Assembly: GCF_030323265.1 (NCBI RefSeq)
Contig: NZ_CP104990.1
Span: 1 to 64,000, forward strand
DNA: 64,000 bases
Origin: Terrirhizobium terrae
GTDB taxonomy: Bacteria; Pseudomonadota; Alphaproteobacteria; Rhizobiales; Rhizobiaceae
Reading direction: 5' to 3'
Made by a program: the position numbers and the translations under genes
Notes under the pieces: model-generated
Seen by the model: only the letters and a program-made list of their open reading frames with translations
Told to the model about the DNA's origin: nothing
Databases searched by the model: none
Shown here: piece after piece, positions 27,677 through 37,874 of the stretch
Position numbering within the stretch: the first letter of the stretch is position 1
How the letters are laid out: each line of letters starts with the position of its first letter

Positions 27677-29388
27677 TCAGGCCGCTTGCGGCAGGACGGG
27701 TACGGCTGCCAGCAGCCGCTTGGTGTAATCGTGTTCTGGGTTGTCGTAGATTGCCTGGGCGTCTCCTCCTCGACGATCCGGCCGCGATACATGATCGCCA
27801 CCCGGTCGCAGAGGTGACGGACGACCGAGAGGTCGTGGCTGATGAAGATCAGCGAAAGGTCCAGTTCGGAACGCAGGCGGATCAGCAGGTTGATGATCTG
27901 CGCCTGGATCGACACGTCGAGCGAGGCAACCGGCTCGTCGCAGACAACCACATCCGGCTGCATGGCGAGCGCCCGGGCGATTGCGATACGCTGCCGCTGG
28001 CCGCCGGAAAACTGGTGCGGAAAACGGTTGGCGAAAGCCGGATCGAGCCCGACGGCGGCAAGCCACTGGCGCACATAGGTCGGCGCTTCGGCGCGGGTGA
28101 CCAGCCGGTGCGCCAACGGGCCTTCCGCCAGAATGTCGCCGATGCGCATGCGGCCGTTCAGAGAGGCGAACGGATCCTGGAAGATGGTCTGGACGCGTGT
28201 GGTGATCTTGCGCGGGCTGCGACCGCTGCTCATCACCGGCTTGCCCGCGAGACGTACGGTGCCCGAGGTCGGCACCGAAATGCCCGCCGCCATACGGCCG
28301 AGCGTCGACTTGCCCGATCCGGATTCTCCGACCAGCCCCAGCACCTCGCCACGCTTCAATGTGATCGAAACGCCATCGACGGCGTTGACCACCGATGCTG
28401 GCTGCGCAATGCCGGATTTGATGGCGAGGTTCTTAAAGAAGCCCGCCGGCTTTTCGAAGCGCTTCACCGCCTCCTCGATCACCAGATAGGGACTGCCGAG
28501 CGGCGGCAGATCGCCCGCTCCAGCCTTGCGCGGCGGTGGGGCCGCATCGGCGACGCCTGATCCACGCAGCAGCAACTGTCCTGGCTTGGCGCGCGAGGGC
28601 AGAGCGTCGAGCAACGCCTTTGTGTAATCGTGCTGCGGCTTGGTTAGCACGGCAAGCGCCGGGCCGATCTCGACGATATTGCCGAAGCGCATGACGGCGA
28701 CGCGATCGGCGATCGAGGCGACGGTTGCCAGATCATGGCTGATCCAGATCAGCGCCGTGCCGAGTTCGGCCACCAGTTCCTTCATCTCGGCCAGAATTTC
28801 CGCCTGGATCGAGACGTCGAGCGCCGTCGTCGGTTCGTCGCAGATGATCAGTTTGGGACGATGCAGCAGCGCGATCGCGATCGCCACGCGCTGGCGCATG
28901 CCGCCGGAAAACTGGTGCGGGAAGAAATCGACCTTGCGCTCCGGTTCGGTGATGCGCACCTGCGCCAGCGCCCTGATCGCCCGCTCGCGGGCTTCTGACG
29001 CGCTGATCTCCTCATGTGCTTCAAGCGCCAGCCTGATCTGCGTCCCGATGCTGAGCACTGGGTTGAGCGTCATCATCGGATCCTGAAAGACCATCGAGAT
29101 GGTCTTGCCGCGGATCGCCCGCAATTCATGCGGCTTGAGGCCGATCAGCTCGCGACCCTCGAGCTTGATCGAACCCTCGACGATGCGGCCGGGCTCGTCG
29201 ATGAGGCCGATGATGGAGAAGCCAGTGATCGACTTGCCGGAGCCGGATTCACCGACGAGGCCCAGCACTTCGCCCGGCGCCAGCGAGAAGGAGACGCCAT
29301 CGACGGCTTTCACCTCGCTGCGACCACTCGGAAACCAGGTGCGAAGATTGGAGACTTCGAGGAGGGGCGTTTTGGTGTCTGCGGTCAT
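27677..29388 (-). CDS. Peptide ABC transporter fused ATPase, DppD-DppF (module 1, frameshifted)
   Basis: About 570 residues with two complete ATPase domains. The first has GLVGESGSGKS, HQFSGGMRQRVAIAIAL and [12 protein letters not shown]. The second has GESGSGKSTLGRMA, HQFSGGQRQRIAIARAL and VVCDEPVASLDV. Fused Dpp/Opp ATPases are common in rhizobia. The frame breaks near 27765; restoring one base gives RIVEEGDAQAIYDNPEHDYT and the normal end at 27677. The start at 29388 overlaps the upstream permease by four bases. Confidence 0.88.
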
Positions 29389-30259
29389 CGGCGAAGCCTC
29401 GGGTTCAGCTGGTCGCGGATCTGGTCGCCCACGAGATTGAGCGACACGATGAACAGGATGAGCGCGACGCCGGGATAGATCGAGATCCAGTAACGGCCGG
29501 ACAGCAGATACTGGAAGCCGTTGGCGATGAGCATGCCGAGCGACGGTTCTGTGGGCGGCAGGCCGACGCCGAGGAAGGAGAGGGTGGCTTCGAGCGAGAT
29601 GGCGCTTGCCACCTGCACCGTCGCGACGACGATCAGCGGCGGCAGCGAGTTGGGCAGGATATGCTTCAGCACCACGCGCCAGGGGAGAGCGGAATCGACA
29701 GTGCTGCCTCGACATAATCCTTCTGCCGTTCGGCCGAGGCCGCGCCATGGGCGGTACGGGCGAAATAGGCATATTGCGCGAAGATCAGCGCCAGGATCAG
29801 CTGGTAGCGTCCCTGGCCGAGAATCGCGGCAATGACGAAGGCAAGCAGGATCGCCGGGAAGGAGAGCTGCAGGTCGACGATGCGCATGACGAGGCTTTCG
29901 AACCGCCCGCCGATATAGGCCGCGGCGCAGCCGACCACGGCGCCAATGACGAAGGCGACGCCACCGGCGATCACACCCATCTGCAGCGAGATCCGCAGGC
30001 CGTAGATGATGGCCGACAGGAGGTCGCGCCCCTGGCTGTCCGTGCCGAGCCAATGGGTATAGCCACCGGTGCCGACATAGCCGGGCGGCCGTCTGGCATC
30101 GCGCAGCACGAGATGGGCGAGGTCGTAAGGATCCTGCGGGGTCAGGAGCGGTGCAAGCAGCGCGATGACGACGATCAGCAGCACGACGATCGCCGCGGCG
30201 GCTGCGACCTTGTTGCGGCGGAATTCTTCGAGGAAGCGGGAAAACGGCGTATCGCGCAT
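29385..30259 (-). CDS. Peptide ABC transporter permease, DppC-like (module 1, frameshifted)
   Basis: A roughly 291-residue OppC/DppC-type permease. It has an N-terminal cytoplasmic tail and helix, the periplasmic HWLGTDSQGRDLLSAIIYG motif, and C-terminal SLNLVGDQIRDQLNPRLRR, which is diagnostic of DppC. The frame breaks at the G run 29682-29685 (C run in the gene); one restored base leads from EAALSIPL into PWRVVLKHILPNSL. It overlaps the DppB gene by one base and the ATPase gene by four. Confidence 0.88.
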
Positions 30260-31230
30260 CAGGCTCTTCCCTTCCGCAGGCGCGGGTCGAGCAACGCATA
30301 GGTGAGGTCGACCACAAGGTTGATGACGATGAAGAGAAGTGCGACGAGCATGAGATAGGCGACCATGACCGGGCGATCGAGCGAGGTAATGCTGTCGATG
30401 ATCAGCTTGCCGAGGCCGGGCCAGGAGAAGATCGTCTCGGTGACAACGGCGAAGGCGAGCGTCGAGCCGAGTTCGAGGCCGAAGACGGTCACGAGCGGGA
30501 TGGAAATCAGCCGCAGCACATGGCGGCTGAGGATGGTGAATTCCGAAATCCCGGCGGCGCGGGCGAATTTCACCGTGTCGCTCAGCATCAGTTCGCGGGT
30601 TCCGGCGCGGGCGAGCCGGATCATCAGCGAGAACTTGAAGAGCGCCAGGTTGAGCGCCGGCAGGATCATGTGTGACAGGCCGTCAAACGTCAGAAAGCTG
30701 AAATCGACGCCGAAAAGGCTGACCGTATCACCCCGGCCACCGGCCGGCATGCAGCCGCATTGCACGGCAAAGACCATGATCAGCATCAGGCCGAACCAGA
30801 AAGTCGGCACGGAAAAGCCGAGAATGGAAAGCGCCATGACAACGCGGGAGACCGGGCTGTTCGGCTTGTAGCCGGCATACATGCCGATCGGGATGCCGAC
30901 GAGCGCCGCGAAGAAGACGGCGGCCAGCGTCAGCTCCAGCGTTGCCGGCAGGCGCGACATGATCAACTCGCTGACCGGCATGTTATAGACGAAGGAGCGC
31001 CCGAAGTCGCCCTCGAGCACACGGCCAAGGAAGCTCAGATATTGATGCCAGAGCGGCTGGTCGAGCCCGTATTGGGCGATCACCGCGGCGCGGATATCCT
31101 GCGTCGCGTCCGGCGAGATCAGCACGTCGATCGGATTTCCGACGGCATAGACACCGCAGAAAACCAGTGCCGACATGGCGATCACCACGATCGCGGCCTG
31201 CCACAGGCGTTGTATTAGAAAACCTAGCAT
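30259..31230 (-). CDS. Peptide ABC transporter permease, DppB-like (module 1)
   Basis: A 323-residue DppB/OppB permease. It starts MLGFLIQRLWQAAIVV and ends VDLTYALLDPRLRKG, both standard for the family. The EAA-type loop (SDTVKFARAAGISEFTILSRH) and FSWPGLGKLIIDSI are present. With the DppC-like gene it forms the channel for an oligopeptide-like or amide-type solute bound by the SBP encoded divergently at 32756. Confidence 0.93.
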   Translation of the reverse strand: MLGFLIQRLWQAAIVVIAMSALVFCGVYAVGNPIDVLISPDATQDIRAAVIAQYGLDQPLWHQYLSFLGRVLEGDFGRSFVYNMPVSELIMSRLPATLELTLAAVFFAALVGIPIGMYAGYKPNSPVSRVVMALSILGFSVPTFWFGLMLIMVFAVQCGCMPAGGRGDTVSLFGVDFSFLTFDGLSHMILPALNLALFKFSLMIRLARAGTRELMLSDTVKFARAAGISEFTILSRHVLRLISIPLVTVFGLELGSTLAFAVVTETIFSWPGLGKLIIDSITSLDRPVMVAYLMLVALLFIVINLVVDLTYALLDPRLRKGRA

Positions 31231-31288
31231 TCGTTCCCCATCCTCCCGTCTTGTGCGGGCTTGAGATGTCGCGAGGGCGCCGCGACGG

Positions 31289-32005
31289 TTAGTGCCAGTT
31301 GGTCTCCAGAAGGCCTCTCGTTTCCTTCACGGCAACCTCCCAGATCGCCAGCATGTCCTCGTCGGGCCGCTGGTAGAGGCCGTGGTAATTGCCGTCGCCG
31401 AGAAGTTCACGCTTACGTCCGGCATCGACGCGCGCGAGTGCTGCGAAATCGATGCATGGCTTGGAGGTCGTCGGTTGGCGCGGATCACCGGTGCGCGTCC
31501 AAGGAAAGTTTTCCATCCAGGAGGCGTGCGAGGCGGCCGGATCGATCTCCTGAACCTTGGCAAGAGTTTTCGGCGCCCGCCACCAGTCGTGGAATTTCAC
31601 CGATGTGTCGGGATGGGCGTTTAGCCATTCGGAAATCACCGTCATGGCCGGGATGTTGCCGCCATGACCGTTGACGACGAGGATTCGGCGGAAGCCGGAG
31701 CGATGAATGCCATCCAGAAGGTCGCGGATGACGCCGACATAGGTGGAAAGCGACAGGGTCAGCGTGCCGGGAAAGGCGGCAAAGGAAGAGGCGAGCCCGT
31801 AAGGCACTGCCGGGAAGACTGGAATGCCGAGCGGCTCGGCTGCGTCTGCCGCTACCTTCTCCGCCAGGATCATGTCGGTCGCGAGGCTGAGATAGGCGTG
31901 CTGCTCGACACTTCCGATCGGCAGGATGCAGCGATCGTCGGATGCCGCGCGCTCCTCGACCTGCATCCAGTTCATGTCCGCGATCTTCACCGTCTCGCTC
32001 TCCAT
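31289..32005 (-). CDS. Creatininase-family amidohydrolase (module 1)
   Basis: A 238-residue protein with the creatinine amidohydrolase pattern. Metal-site segments are ILPIGSVEQHAYLSL, ATDMILAE and ILVVNGHGGNIPA, and a late conserved Glu is present. Family members hydrolyse cyclic or linear amides (creatinine, formamides, 3-dehydro-scyllo-inosamine-type substrates). It is the first gene of the minus-strand operon of module 1, facing the MarR gene across a gap with two operator-like sites. Substrate assignment from sequence alone is not possible. Confidence 0.86.
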   Translation of the reverse strand: MESETVKIADMNWMQVEERAASDDRCILPIGSVEQHAYLSLATDMILAEKVAADAAEPLGIPVFPAVPYGLASSFAAFPGTLTLSLSTYVGVIRDLLDGIHRSGFRRILVVNGHGGNIPAMTVISEWLNAHPDTSVKFHDWWRAPKTLAKVQEIDPAASHASWMENFPWTRTGDPRQPTTSKPCIDFAALARVDAGRKRELLGDGNYHGLYQRPDEDMLAIWEVAVKETRGLLETNWH

Positions 32006-32100
32006 TCTCCGTTGTCGCCAAAGCGCGCAAAGAAATTGCAGGCATCAGCAAGAACGCACAAAATTTATGCTTTGACGGCGGCTGTTCTCGTCAAATGCAA

Positions 32101-32167
32101 AGTTCCATACGGGACTAAAAAAGAAATTGACAGCCAATTGCAGTAGCGTCAAGTTCCATATGGGACT
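32101..32167. promoter_or_regulatory. Twin palindromic operator flanking a TTGACA element
   Basis: Two near-identical imperfect palindromes, AGTTCCATACGGGACT (32101-32116) and AGTTCCATATGGGACT (32152-32167), start 51 bases apart, roughly five helical turns. A consensus -35 hexamer TTGACA lies between them at 32127-32132. They occupy the divergent gap between the creatininase-family and MarR genes. The neighbouring MarR protein is the likely ligand and could repress both directions. Confidence 0.65.
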
Positions 32168-32196
32168 AATTTAATTTTGGGGGCGCGAGGGTTATC

Positions 32197-32733
32197 GTGC
32201 GGGTTACGTCGAGACAGGCGTTGGATAATCTGCTGCAGGAAGGCGGTAAGCTTGCCGCCGGCAGCCATGGTGTCGATGACCTCGTGGCGGTCAAGCTGTG
32301 GCATAATCCCTGCTGGCTTTCCTTCCGCATCAACTTCCTGGCGCTGCAGTTCAACGAGCCGATCTATCGCCGCATCGAGCGCGAGCATGGCGTGCCGCGG
32401 CCGGAATTCGTCGTCCTTTATTCGCTGCGACTGTCGGATGGCCTCACCGCCAGCGCGATCTGCAGCTCATCGGGTTTTCCCAAGAACACGATCAGCCGCG
32501 CAATCCAGAAGCTCGTCGACAAGAAGATCATCCGCCGCGAGGTCGACCAGGCGGATTTGAGAAGTTTCGTCCTCTACATCACGGACGAAGGCAGGCGCAT
32601 CGTGGACCAGGCCATGCAGCCGATGGTCGAGCGCGAAAGCATGATGGTATCCGGCCTGACCCCTGCCGAAAAGCTGATGCTTTCGGAACTGCTGGCAAAG
32701 GTCGTCGTGGATTCCCCAACTGGCCTCAAATAA
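32197..32733 (+). CDS. MarR-family transcriptional regulator
   Basis: A 178-residue winged-helix regulator. Its recognition region is LTASAICSSSGFPKNTISRAIQKLVDKKII, and the wing contains RSFVLYITDEG. The start is a GTG with a well-placed GAGGG upstream. It is divergent from module 1's creatininase-importer operon and 22 bases upstream of the SBP gene, so it is probably autoregulatory and controls both arms through the twin operator. The effector is unknown. Confidence 0.88.
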   Translation: MRVTSRQALDNLLQEGGKLAAGSHGVDDLVAVKLWHNPCWLSFRINFLALQFNEPIYRRIEREHGVPRPEFVVLYSLRLSDGLTASAICSSSGFPKNTISRAIQKLVDKKIIRREVDQADLRSFVLYITDEGRRIVDQAMQPMVERESMMVSGLTPAEKLMLSELLAKVVVDSPTGLK

Positions 32734-32755
32734 CAAATACAGAGGAGAACGAAGA

Positions 32756-34359
32756 ATGACGATCTTGACAACGATCTCAGGCACATTGCGTACCGCAGCA
32801 CTTGCGACCGCGCTGCTCGGCAGCGTATCGGGCGCGGCTCTTGCCGCTGATCTCACCATCGGCGTGCGCGCCGGCCCGCTTTCCATCGACCCGGATTTCA
32901 CCGCCGCCGGCACCCATGCCGAGGCGATGAAGCACATCTTCGATTCACTCGTGAAGTCCGGCAACAATCTGGAACTGGAGCCGGGCCTGGCGACGAGCTG
33001 GACTGCGGTCGACGACACGACCTGGGAATTCAAGCTGCGCGAGGGCGTGAAATTCCATGACGGTTCCGATTTCACCGCCGAAGACGTGAAGTTCTCGATC
33101 GAACGTATTCCGAAGGTTGCCGGCCCCAATCCGACGACGATCTATGTCCGCCGCGTCAAGAGCACCGAGATCGTCGACGCCCACACGATCCGGGTAAAGA
33201 CCGATGGTCCGGCGCCGACCCTGCCGAACGACTTCATCCGCCTGTTCATCGTCTCGCATATCGCCGCGAAGGATTATTCCGACAGCCCGGAAAAGGCGTC
33301 GGAAGGCTTCAATTCCGGCAAGGCGGCTATCGGCACCGGTCCCTACAAGTTCGTCTCCTGGACGCCGAAGGAACAGCTGGTTCTGCAGAGCTTTGACGGC
33401 TATTGGGGCGGCAAGGAGCCATGGGACAAGGTCATCCGCAAGGAGATCCCCAACGACGCTGCCCGCGTGGCGCAGCTGAAGGCCGGCCAGGTAGACCTCA
33501 TCGCCCGCATCCCCGCATCCGACGTGCCGACGCTGGAAACAGACAGCAAGCTGACTATCGTGCGCGAGGACAGCGTCTACCTCTTCAACATGGCCTTCGA
33601 CTTCCGCGAAAAGCCGCCGCAGGTGACGGCCAAGGACGGTTCGCCGCTGCCGAAGAACCCTTCCTCGATCCGCGTGTCCGTGAAGCCTTCGATCTGGCGA
33701 TCGACCGCGAAACGATCACCGAGATCGCCATGGAAGGCATGGGCACGGTCCAGTCGCAGCTCGTGACGCCGAATATCTTCGGCTACAACCCGGATGTGAA
33801 GGCACCTGCCTGGGATGTCGAAAAGGCGAAGGCGCTGCTGGCCGAAGCTGGTTACCCGGACGGCTTCAAGGTCGTCTTCTCCTTCACCAACGACCGCCTG
33901 CCGGGCGACAAGGACGCCGGCACGACGATCGCTCAGATGCTGACCGCGATCGGCATTGAGGTGGAAGCCAATTCACAGCCGGGCGCCGTCTACTTCCCCG
34001 CCAACACCCGCGGCGACTATTCGCTGACGCTGTCCGGCTGGGGCACGCTGACGGGCGAGGCGAACTACACGCTTTCGTCGCTGGTTCATTCCAACGACCC
34101 GGCCAAGAAGCTTGGCGCCTTCAACATCCGCAATTACGTCAATCCGGAAATGGACAAGCTGATCGAGGCCGCGGGCGTCGAGATGGACGAAAAGAAGCGC
34201 GAAAAACTCCTGATGGACGCCAATGCGCTGGTCGCTTCCGACCGCCCGAACCTTGCGATCGCCTCGATCGTCTCGGCCTGGGGCATGAAGAAGACGATCA
34301 CGATCGTGCCCCGTTCGGACGAAGACACGCTGGCGATGAATATCCGCCCCGCCAACTGA
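32756..34359 (+). CDS. Extracellular solute-binding protein family 5, DppA-like (module 1, frameshifted)
   Basis: A roughly 534-residue periplasmic binding protein with signal peptide (ending GAALAADLT) and SBP_bac_5 landmarks (LEPGLATSWTAVDDTTWEFK, KFHDGSDFTAEDVKFS, AAIGTGPYKFVSW). The frame breaks at the C run 33658-33660; one restored C gives PLPKNPFLDPRVREAFDLAI, and the C-terminal part runs on to 34359. It feeds the DppBCDF-type importer on the opposite strand. A terminator follows the gene. Confidence 0.88.
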
Positions 34360-34398
34360 GTTCTGGCAAACTGATTTTCCCAGCCGTAAGGCAACCTG

Positions 34399-34425
34399 GG
34401 CCGGGCTCAGTGCCCGGCCTTTTTT
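34399..34425 (+). terminator. Rho-independent terminator after the module 1 SBP gene
   Basis: The perfect stem GGCCGGGC (34399-34406) / GCCCGGCC (34412-34419) with a five-base loop is followed at once by six T. It lies between the SBP gene and the isoaspartyl peptidase gene, so the latter is expressed by partial read-through or from its own promoter. Confidence 0.85.
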
Positions 34426-34446
34426 ATAAGCATGGAGAGACTGACA

Positions 34447-35397
34447 ATGGGCAAGATAGCACTCGCGATCCACGGAGGCTGCGGCGTCATGGCCAAGCTC
34501 GACTTGAGCGAGGCCGACTGGGCCGAGGCGCGCCGCGACCTCGGGCTGTCGCTGAAGGCAGGCTGGGCGGTGCTCAGCGCCGGCGGCACGGCGCTCGACG
34601 CGGTCGAGGCTGCCGTCGTGGTGATGGAAGACAGCCCGCATTTTAACGCCGGCTACGGCGCGGCGCTCAACACCGATGGACAGCACGAACTCGATGCCTC
34701 GATCATGGACGGGCGCAATCTGGAAGCGGGCGGCGTGACGCTGGTGCGCCGCATCCGCAATCCGATCAAGGCCGCCCGCAAAATCATGGAAACGGGCGAC
34801 GCAATCCTGCTCGGCGGCGATGCGGCCGATGCATTCGCGAAGTCTGCAGGCCTCGACATGGTCGAGCCCGACTACTTTACCACCGAGCGCCGGGTCAACG
34901 CGCTGGCGGCCATGAAGGCTCACGCGGCGGCCGGTACGGCGGCGAAGGCGAGTGAATCGGAAAAGCACGGTACGGTCGGCGCGGTGGCGCTTGACGCCGA
35001 AGGCCATCTGGCGGCCGCGACCTCCACCGGCGGCTACAACAACAAGCCGGCCGGTCGGATCGGCGATACGCCGATCGTCGGCGCCGGCACCTACGCACGC
35101 GATGGTGTCTGCGCCGTCTCGGGCACCGGCAAGGGCGAATATTTCATGCGCTATGCCGTCGGCCACGAAGTGGCGAGCCGGGTGGACTATCTCGGCGAGA
35201 GCCTCGAGCAGGCATCCGGAAAACTGATCATGGAAGACCTGAAGAGCCATGATATCGGTGCCGGTCTGGTCGCTGTCGGCGCCGACGGATCGATCGCAGC
35301 ACCCTACAATACCGACGGCATGTTCCGTGGCTGGGTCACCTCGGAGGGCGAGTTCTTCGTGGCGACCCACGATGAGGTCTTCGCGCTGCCGGCGTGA
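34447..35397 (+). CDS. Isoaspartyl peptidase / L-asparaginase, Ntn-hydrolase (module 1)
   Basis: A 316-residue type-2 asparaginase precursor. It starts KIALAIHGGCGV, has FNAGYGAALNTDG, and the autocleavage site precedes Thr176 in EKHGTVGAVALD, which becomes the N-terminal nucleophile of the beta subunit. The STGGYNNKPAGRIGDTPIVGAG stretch and the substrate-binding GTGKGEYFMR follow, as in IaaA. It hydrolyses beta-aspartyl dipeptides and asparagine in the cytoplasm. I chose the ATG at 34447, with GGAGAG upstream; another ATG at 34432 overlaps that ribosome site. It likely processes imported peptides or amides in module 1. Confidence 0.91.
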   Translation: MGKIALAIHGGCGVMAKLDLSEADWAEARRDLGLSLKAGWAVLSAGGTALDAVEAAVVVMEDSPHFNAGYGAALNTDGQHELDASIMDGRNLEAGGVTLVRRIRNPIKAARKIMETGDAILLGGDAADAFAKSAGLDMVEPDYFTTERRVNALAAMKAHAAAGTAAKASESEKHGTVGAVALDAEGHLAAATSTGGYNNKPAGRIGDTPIVGAGTYARDGVCAVSGTGKGEYFMRYAVGHEVASRVDYLGESLEQASGKLIMEDLKSHDIGAGLVAVGADGSIAAPYNTDGMFRGWVTSEGEFFVATHDEVFALPA

Positions 35398-35504
35398 CGA
35401 CCCGGCGCATCTGTGTGTCCTAGTGCGCGATCACTCAGCCTGCTTTCTCTCGTTAAGACCTCATCGGCACGCCGCTTCCTCGGAAGCGGCGAACGCCGCT
35501 CGGC

Positions 35505-35903
35505 TCAGGCTGCCGCGATCGCCTCGATCTCGAGCAACCAGTCCGGCTCGTAGACATCCGTGATAATCGTGGAAAGGGCCGGACGATGAGGTCCCATGAC
35601 CTCGAAGCGGATCCTGGCGTTCGCTTCCCTGTCCTCGTAATGTTTCAGGAACACCATCACCTTGACCAGGTGCTCGATCCCCATGTCCGCTGCCGCTAGC
35701 TGGGCAAGGAGATTGGCCCAGCAGGCCTTCGCCTGCGCCTCGAAGCCGGATGGAACGTCTCCATCCCGGTTGGCCGGGATCTGGCCACTGATGAAAAGCA
35801 GCCTCTCATGACCCGAGAGTGAAACGGCTTGCGAGTAACGACGGTGCAGCGATTGCGGCGCGTCCTCGGCATTGATGGACGTGATTAAGGGGTGGTTGCT
35901 CAT
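35505..35903 (-). CDS. RidA/YjgF/UK114-family protein (module 2)
   Basis: A 132-residue RidA-superfamily protein (LLFISGQIPANRDGDVPSG, then HLVKVMVFLKHYED and HRPALSTIITDVY). Family members hydrolyse reactive enamine or imine intermediates; some are amide hydrolases. The ATG at 35903 has a strong GGAGG and its ATGA would overlap the corrected stop of the upstream ATPase gene, so it is the last gene of module 2. A role in clearing imines from amino acid catabolism is likely but inferred. Confidence 0.88.
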   Translation of the reverse strand: MSNHPLITSINAEDAPQSLHRRYSQAVSLSGHERLLFISGQIPANRDGDVPSGFEAQAKACWANLLAQLAAADMGIEHLVKVMVFLKHYEDREANARIRFEVMGPHRPALSTIITDVYEPDWLLEIEAIAAA

Positions 35904-36900
35904 CCTGTCTTTTCCTCCTCCGCCGGCATTTGTGCGCGCAGATGGCATGCAGCCTGCTCGGCAACGCCGACATGAACCAACGGGGCGGCTCACGCCGACA
36001 GATATCGACCGCCAGCGGACAGCGCGTAACAAAAGCACAGCCCTTGGGAGGATTGGCCGGGCTTGGCAGGTCGCCGGTCAGTACGATGCGTCTGCGCGTT
36101 CGTTGAAGCACCGGATCAGGCAGCGGGACGGCCGAAAGAAGCGCCTCGGTATAGGGGTGTACGGGGCGTGCGAAGATCGTGTCTGTCGGACCGGTCTCGA
36201 CCAGCTTGCCGAGATACATGACGGCGACGCGATCGGCGAAATGCCGCACGACCGAAAGGTCGTGGCTGATGAAGAGATAGGCGAGACCGAAGCGCTTCTG
36301 CAGATCGAGCAGCAGATTGAGGATCTGCGAGCGGATCGACACGTCGAGCGCCGAGACCGGTTCGTCGAGGATCAGCAGTTTCGGCTGGAGCGCAAGCGCC
36401 CGGGCGATGACGATGCGCTGGCGCTGGCCGCCCGAAAAGGCATTGGGGCGGCGTTCCGCATGTTGCGGATGGAGGCCGACGAGGCGCAGCAGTTCCGCCA
36501 CGCGCTCGGCGCGGCTCTTTGCATCGCCGACACCATGGATCGCGAGCGGTTCGGCAATGCTGTCGCCCACCGACATTTTCGGGTTCAGTGCGGCGACCGG
36601 GTCCTGGAACACTGTCTGGATGTCGCGTGACAGGCGTGTTCGCGTCGCGCGCTCGCCGTGCCGGACGGCCTCCCCGGCGAAGGATATCGTGCCGGATGTC
36701 GGGATCTGCATGCCGAGAACGGCAGCGCCGAGCGTGGATTTTCCGCATCCGCTTTCGCCGACCAGTGCCAGGCTCTCGCCCGGCGCGATATCGAAGCTGA
36801 CGCCGTCCACCGCCTTGACGTTTCGGATTTCGCCGCGGAACAAGCCCTTGCGGATGGGAAAATGGACCTTGAGGTCGCGAACGGAAAGCAATGGTGTCAT
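35900..36900 (-). CDS. Peptide ABC transporter ATPase, DppF-like (module 2, frameshifted near its end)
   Basis: A roughly 333-residue ATPase with Walker A ([14 protein letters not shown]), signature NAFSGGQRQRIVIARAL, Walker B (LLILDEPVSALDV) and the Cys-rich oligopeptide-transporter C-terminus (GCAFVTRCPLAVDICRRE). In the raw frame it runs on into the RidA gene. One missing base near 35979 would give RLVHVGVAEQAACHLRAQMP and a stop exactly overlapping the RidA start, so a consensus error is likely. Confidence 0.88.
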
Positions 36901-37874
36901 CAGACCAGGGCCTCCACGCGATCGCTGCGCCAGCAGGCGGAACGGCCGGCATCGGGCCGCGCTTCCAGAGCCGGTTGTTCGGTCATGCACCTTTCGGCGG
37001 CCAGGGGACAGCGCGGATTGAAACGACAGCCCTGTGGCCAGTCGCCGATATCCGGCACGGTGCCCTCGATCACCGGAAGATCCGTCTTCGGCGGTCCATC
37101 GAGCCGCGGGATGGTGGAGAGAAGCAGGCGCGTATAGGGGTGCCGCTGGTTCGCAAAGATCGCGTCGACCGGCGCCTCCTCGATGATCCGCCCCGAATAC
37201 ATGACGGCAACGCGGTCGGCCATGTCGGCCACCACCCCCATGTCGTGGGTAATCAGCAGGATGGAGGTGCCGGTATCATCGCGCAGGCGCTTCATCAGGT
37301 CGAGGATCTGCGCCTGGATCGTCACGTCCAGCGCCGTCGTCGGCTCGTCGGCGATCAAAAGCTTGGGGCGACAGATCAGCGCCATGGCAATCATGGCACG
37401 CTGGCACATGCCGCCGGATAGTTCGAAAGGATGCTGTCCGTAGCGAAGGCGCGGCTCGGGAATGCCGACTTCCGCCAGCATGGCGATTGCCTCCTCCTTG
37501 GCCTTTTTAGCGCTGACACCGCGGTGGACGATGAGGCTTTCCTCGATCTGCCGACCGATCGGCATCAGCGGATTGAGCGAGGCGACCGGCTCTTGAAAAA
37601 TCATCGCAAGCTCGGTCCCGCGCAGATTGCGACGCTCCTCCTCGCGGATCGAGACGAGATCGGTGCCGCCGAGCGTAACGGAACCGGAGGTGATCTTCGC
37701 TACCTTTGGCAAAAGGCCCATGACTGCAAAGGCCGTCATCGATTTGCCGCAGCCCGATTCACCGACGAGCGAGACGATCTCGCCTGCGCGAATGTCCAGC
37801 GAAACGCCGTCCACGACCGTGTTGCCGCGGATCGAAACGGAGAGATTGTCGACGGAAAGAACCGGGGTACTCAT
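36900..37874 (-). CDS. Peptide ABC transporter ATPase, DppD-like (module 2)
   Basis: A 324-residue ATPase with Walker A ([15 protein letters not shown]), Walker B ([13 protein letters not shown]) and a C-terminal cysteine-containing oligopeptide motif ([14 protein letters not shown]). The signature reads [16 protein letters not shown], with Cys where Arg is usual (SGGMRQR); whether this affects ATPase coupling is unknown. It overlaps the DppF gene by one base and the gamma-glutamyltransferase gene by four. Confidence 0.92.
   Translation of the reverse strand: MSTPVLSVDNLSVSIRGNTVVDGVSLDIRAGEIVSLVGESGCGKSMTAFAVMGLLPKVAKITSGSVTLGGTDLVSIREEERRNLRGTELAMIFQEPVASLNPLMPIGRQIEESLIVHRGVSAKKAKEEAIAMLAEVGIPEPRLRYGQHPFELSGGMCQRAMIAMALICRPKLLIADEPTTALDVTIQAQILDLMKRLRDDTGTSILLITHDMGVVADMADRVAVMYSGRIIEEAPVDAIFANQRHPYTRLLLSTIPRLDGPPKTDLPVIEGTVPDIGDWPQGCRFNPRCPLAAERCMTEQPALEARPDAGRSACWRSDRVEALV

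Noticed and set aside
27397..28560. 387-codon plus-strand frame across the DppDF and deacetylase-family genes
   Set aside because: It spans two genes and their gap on the opposite strand; Arg-rich low-similarity sequence typical of a shadow.
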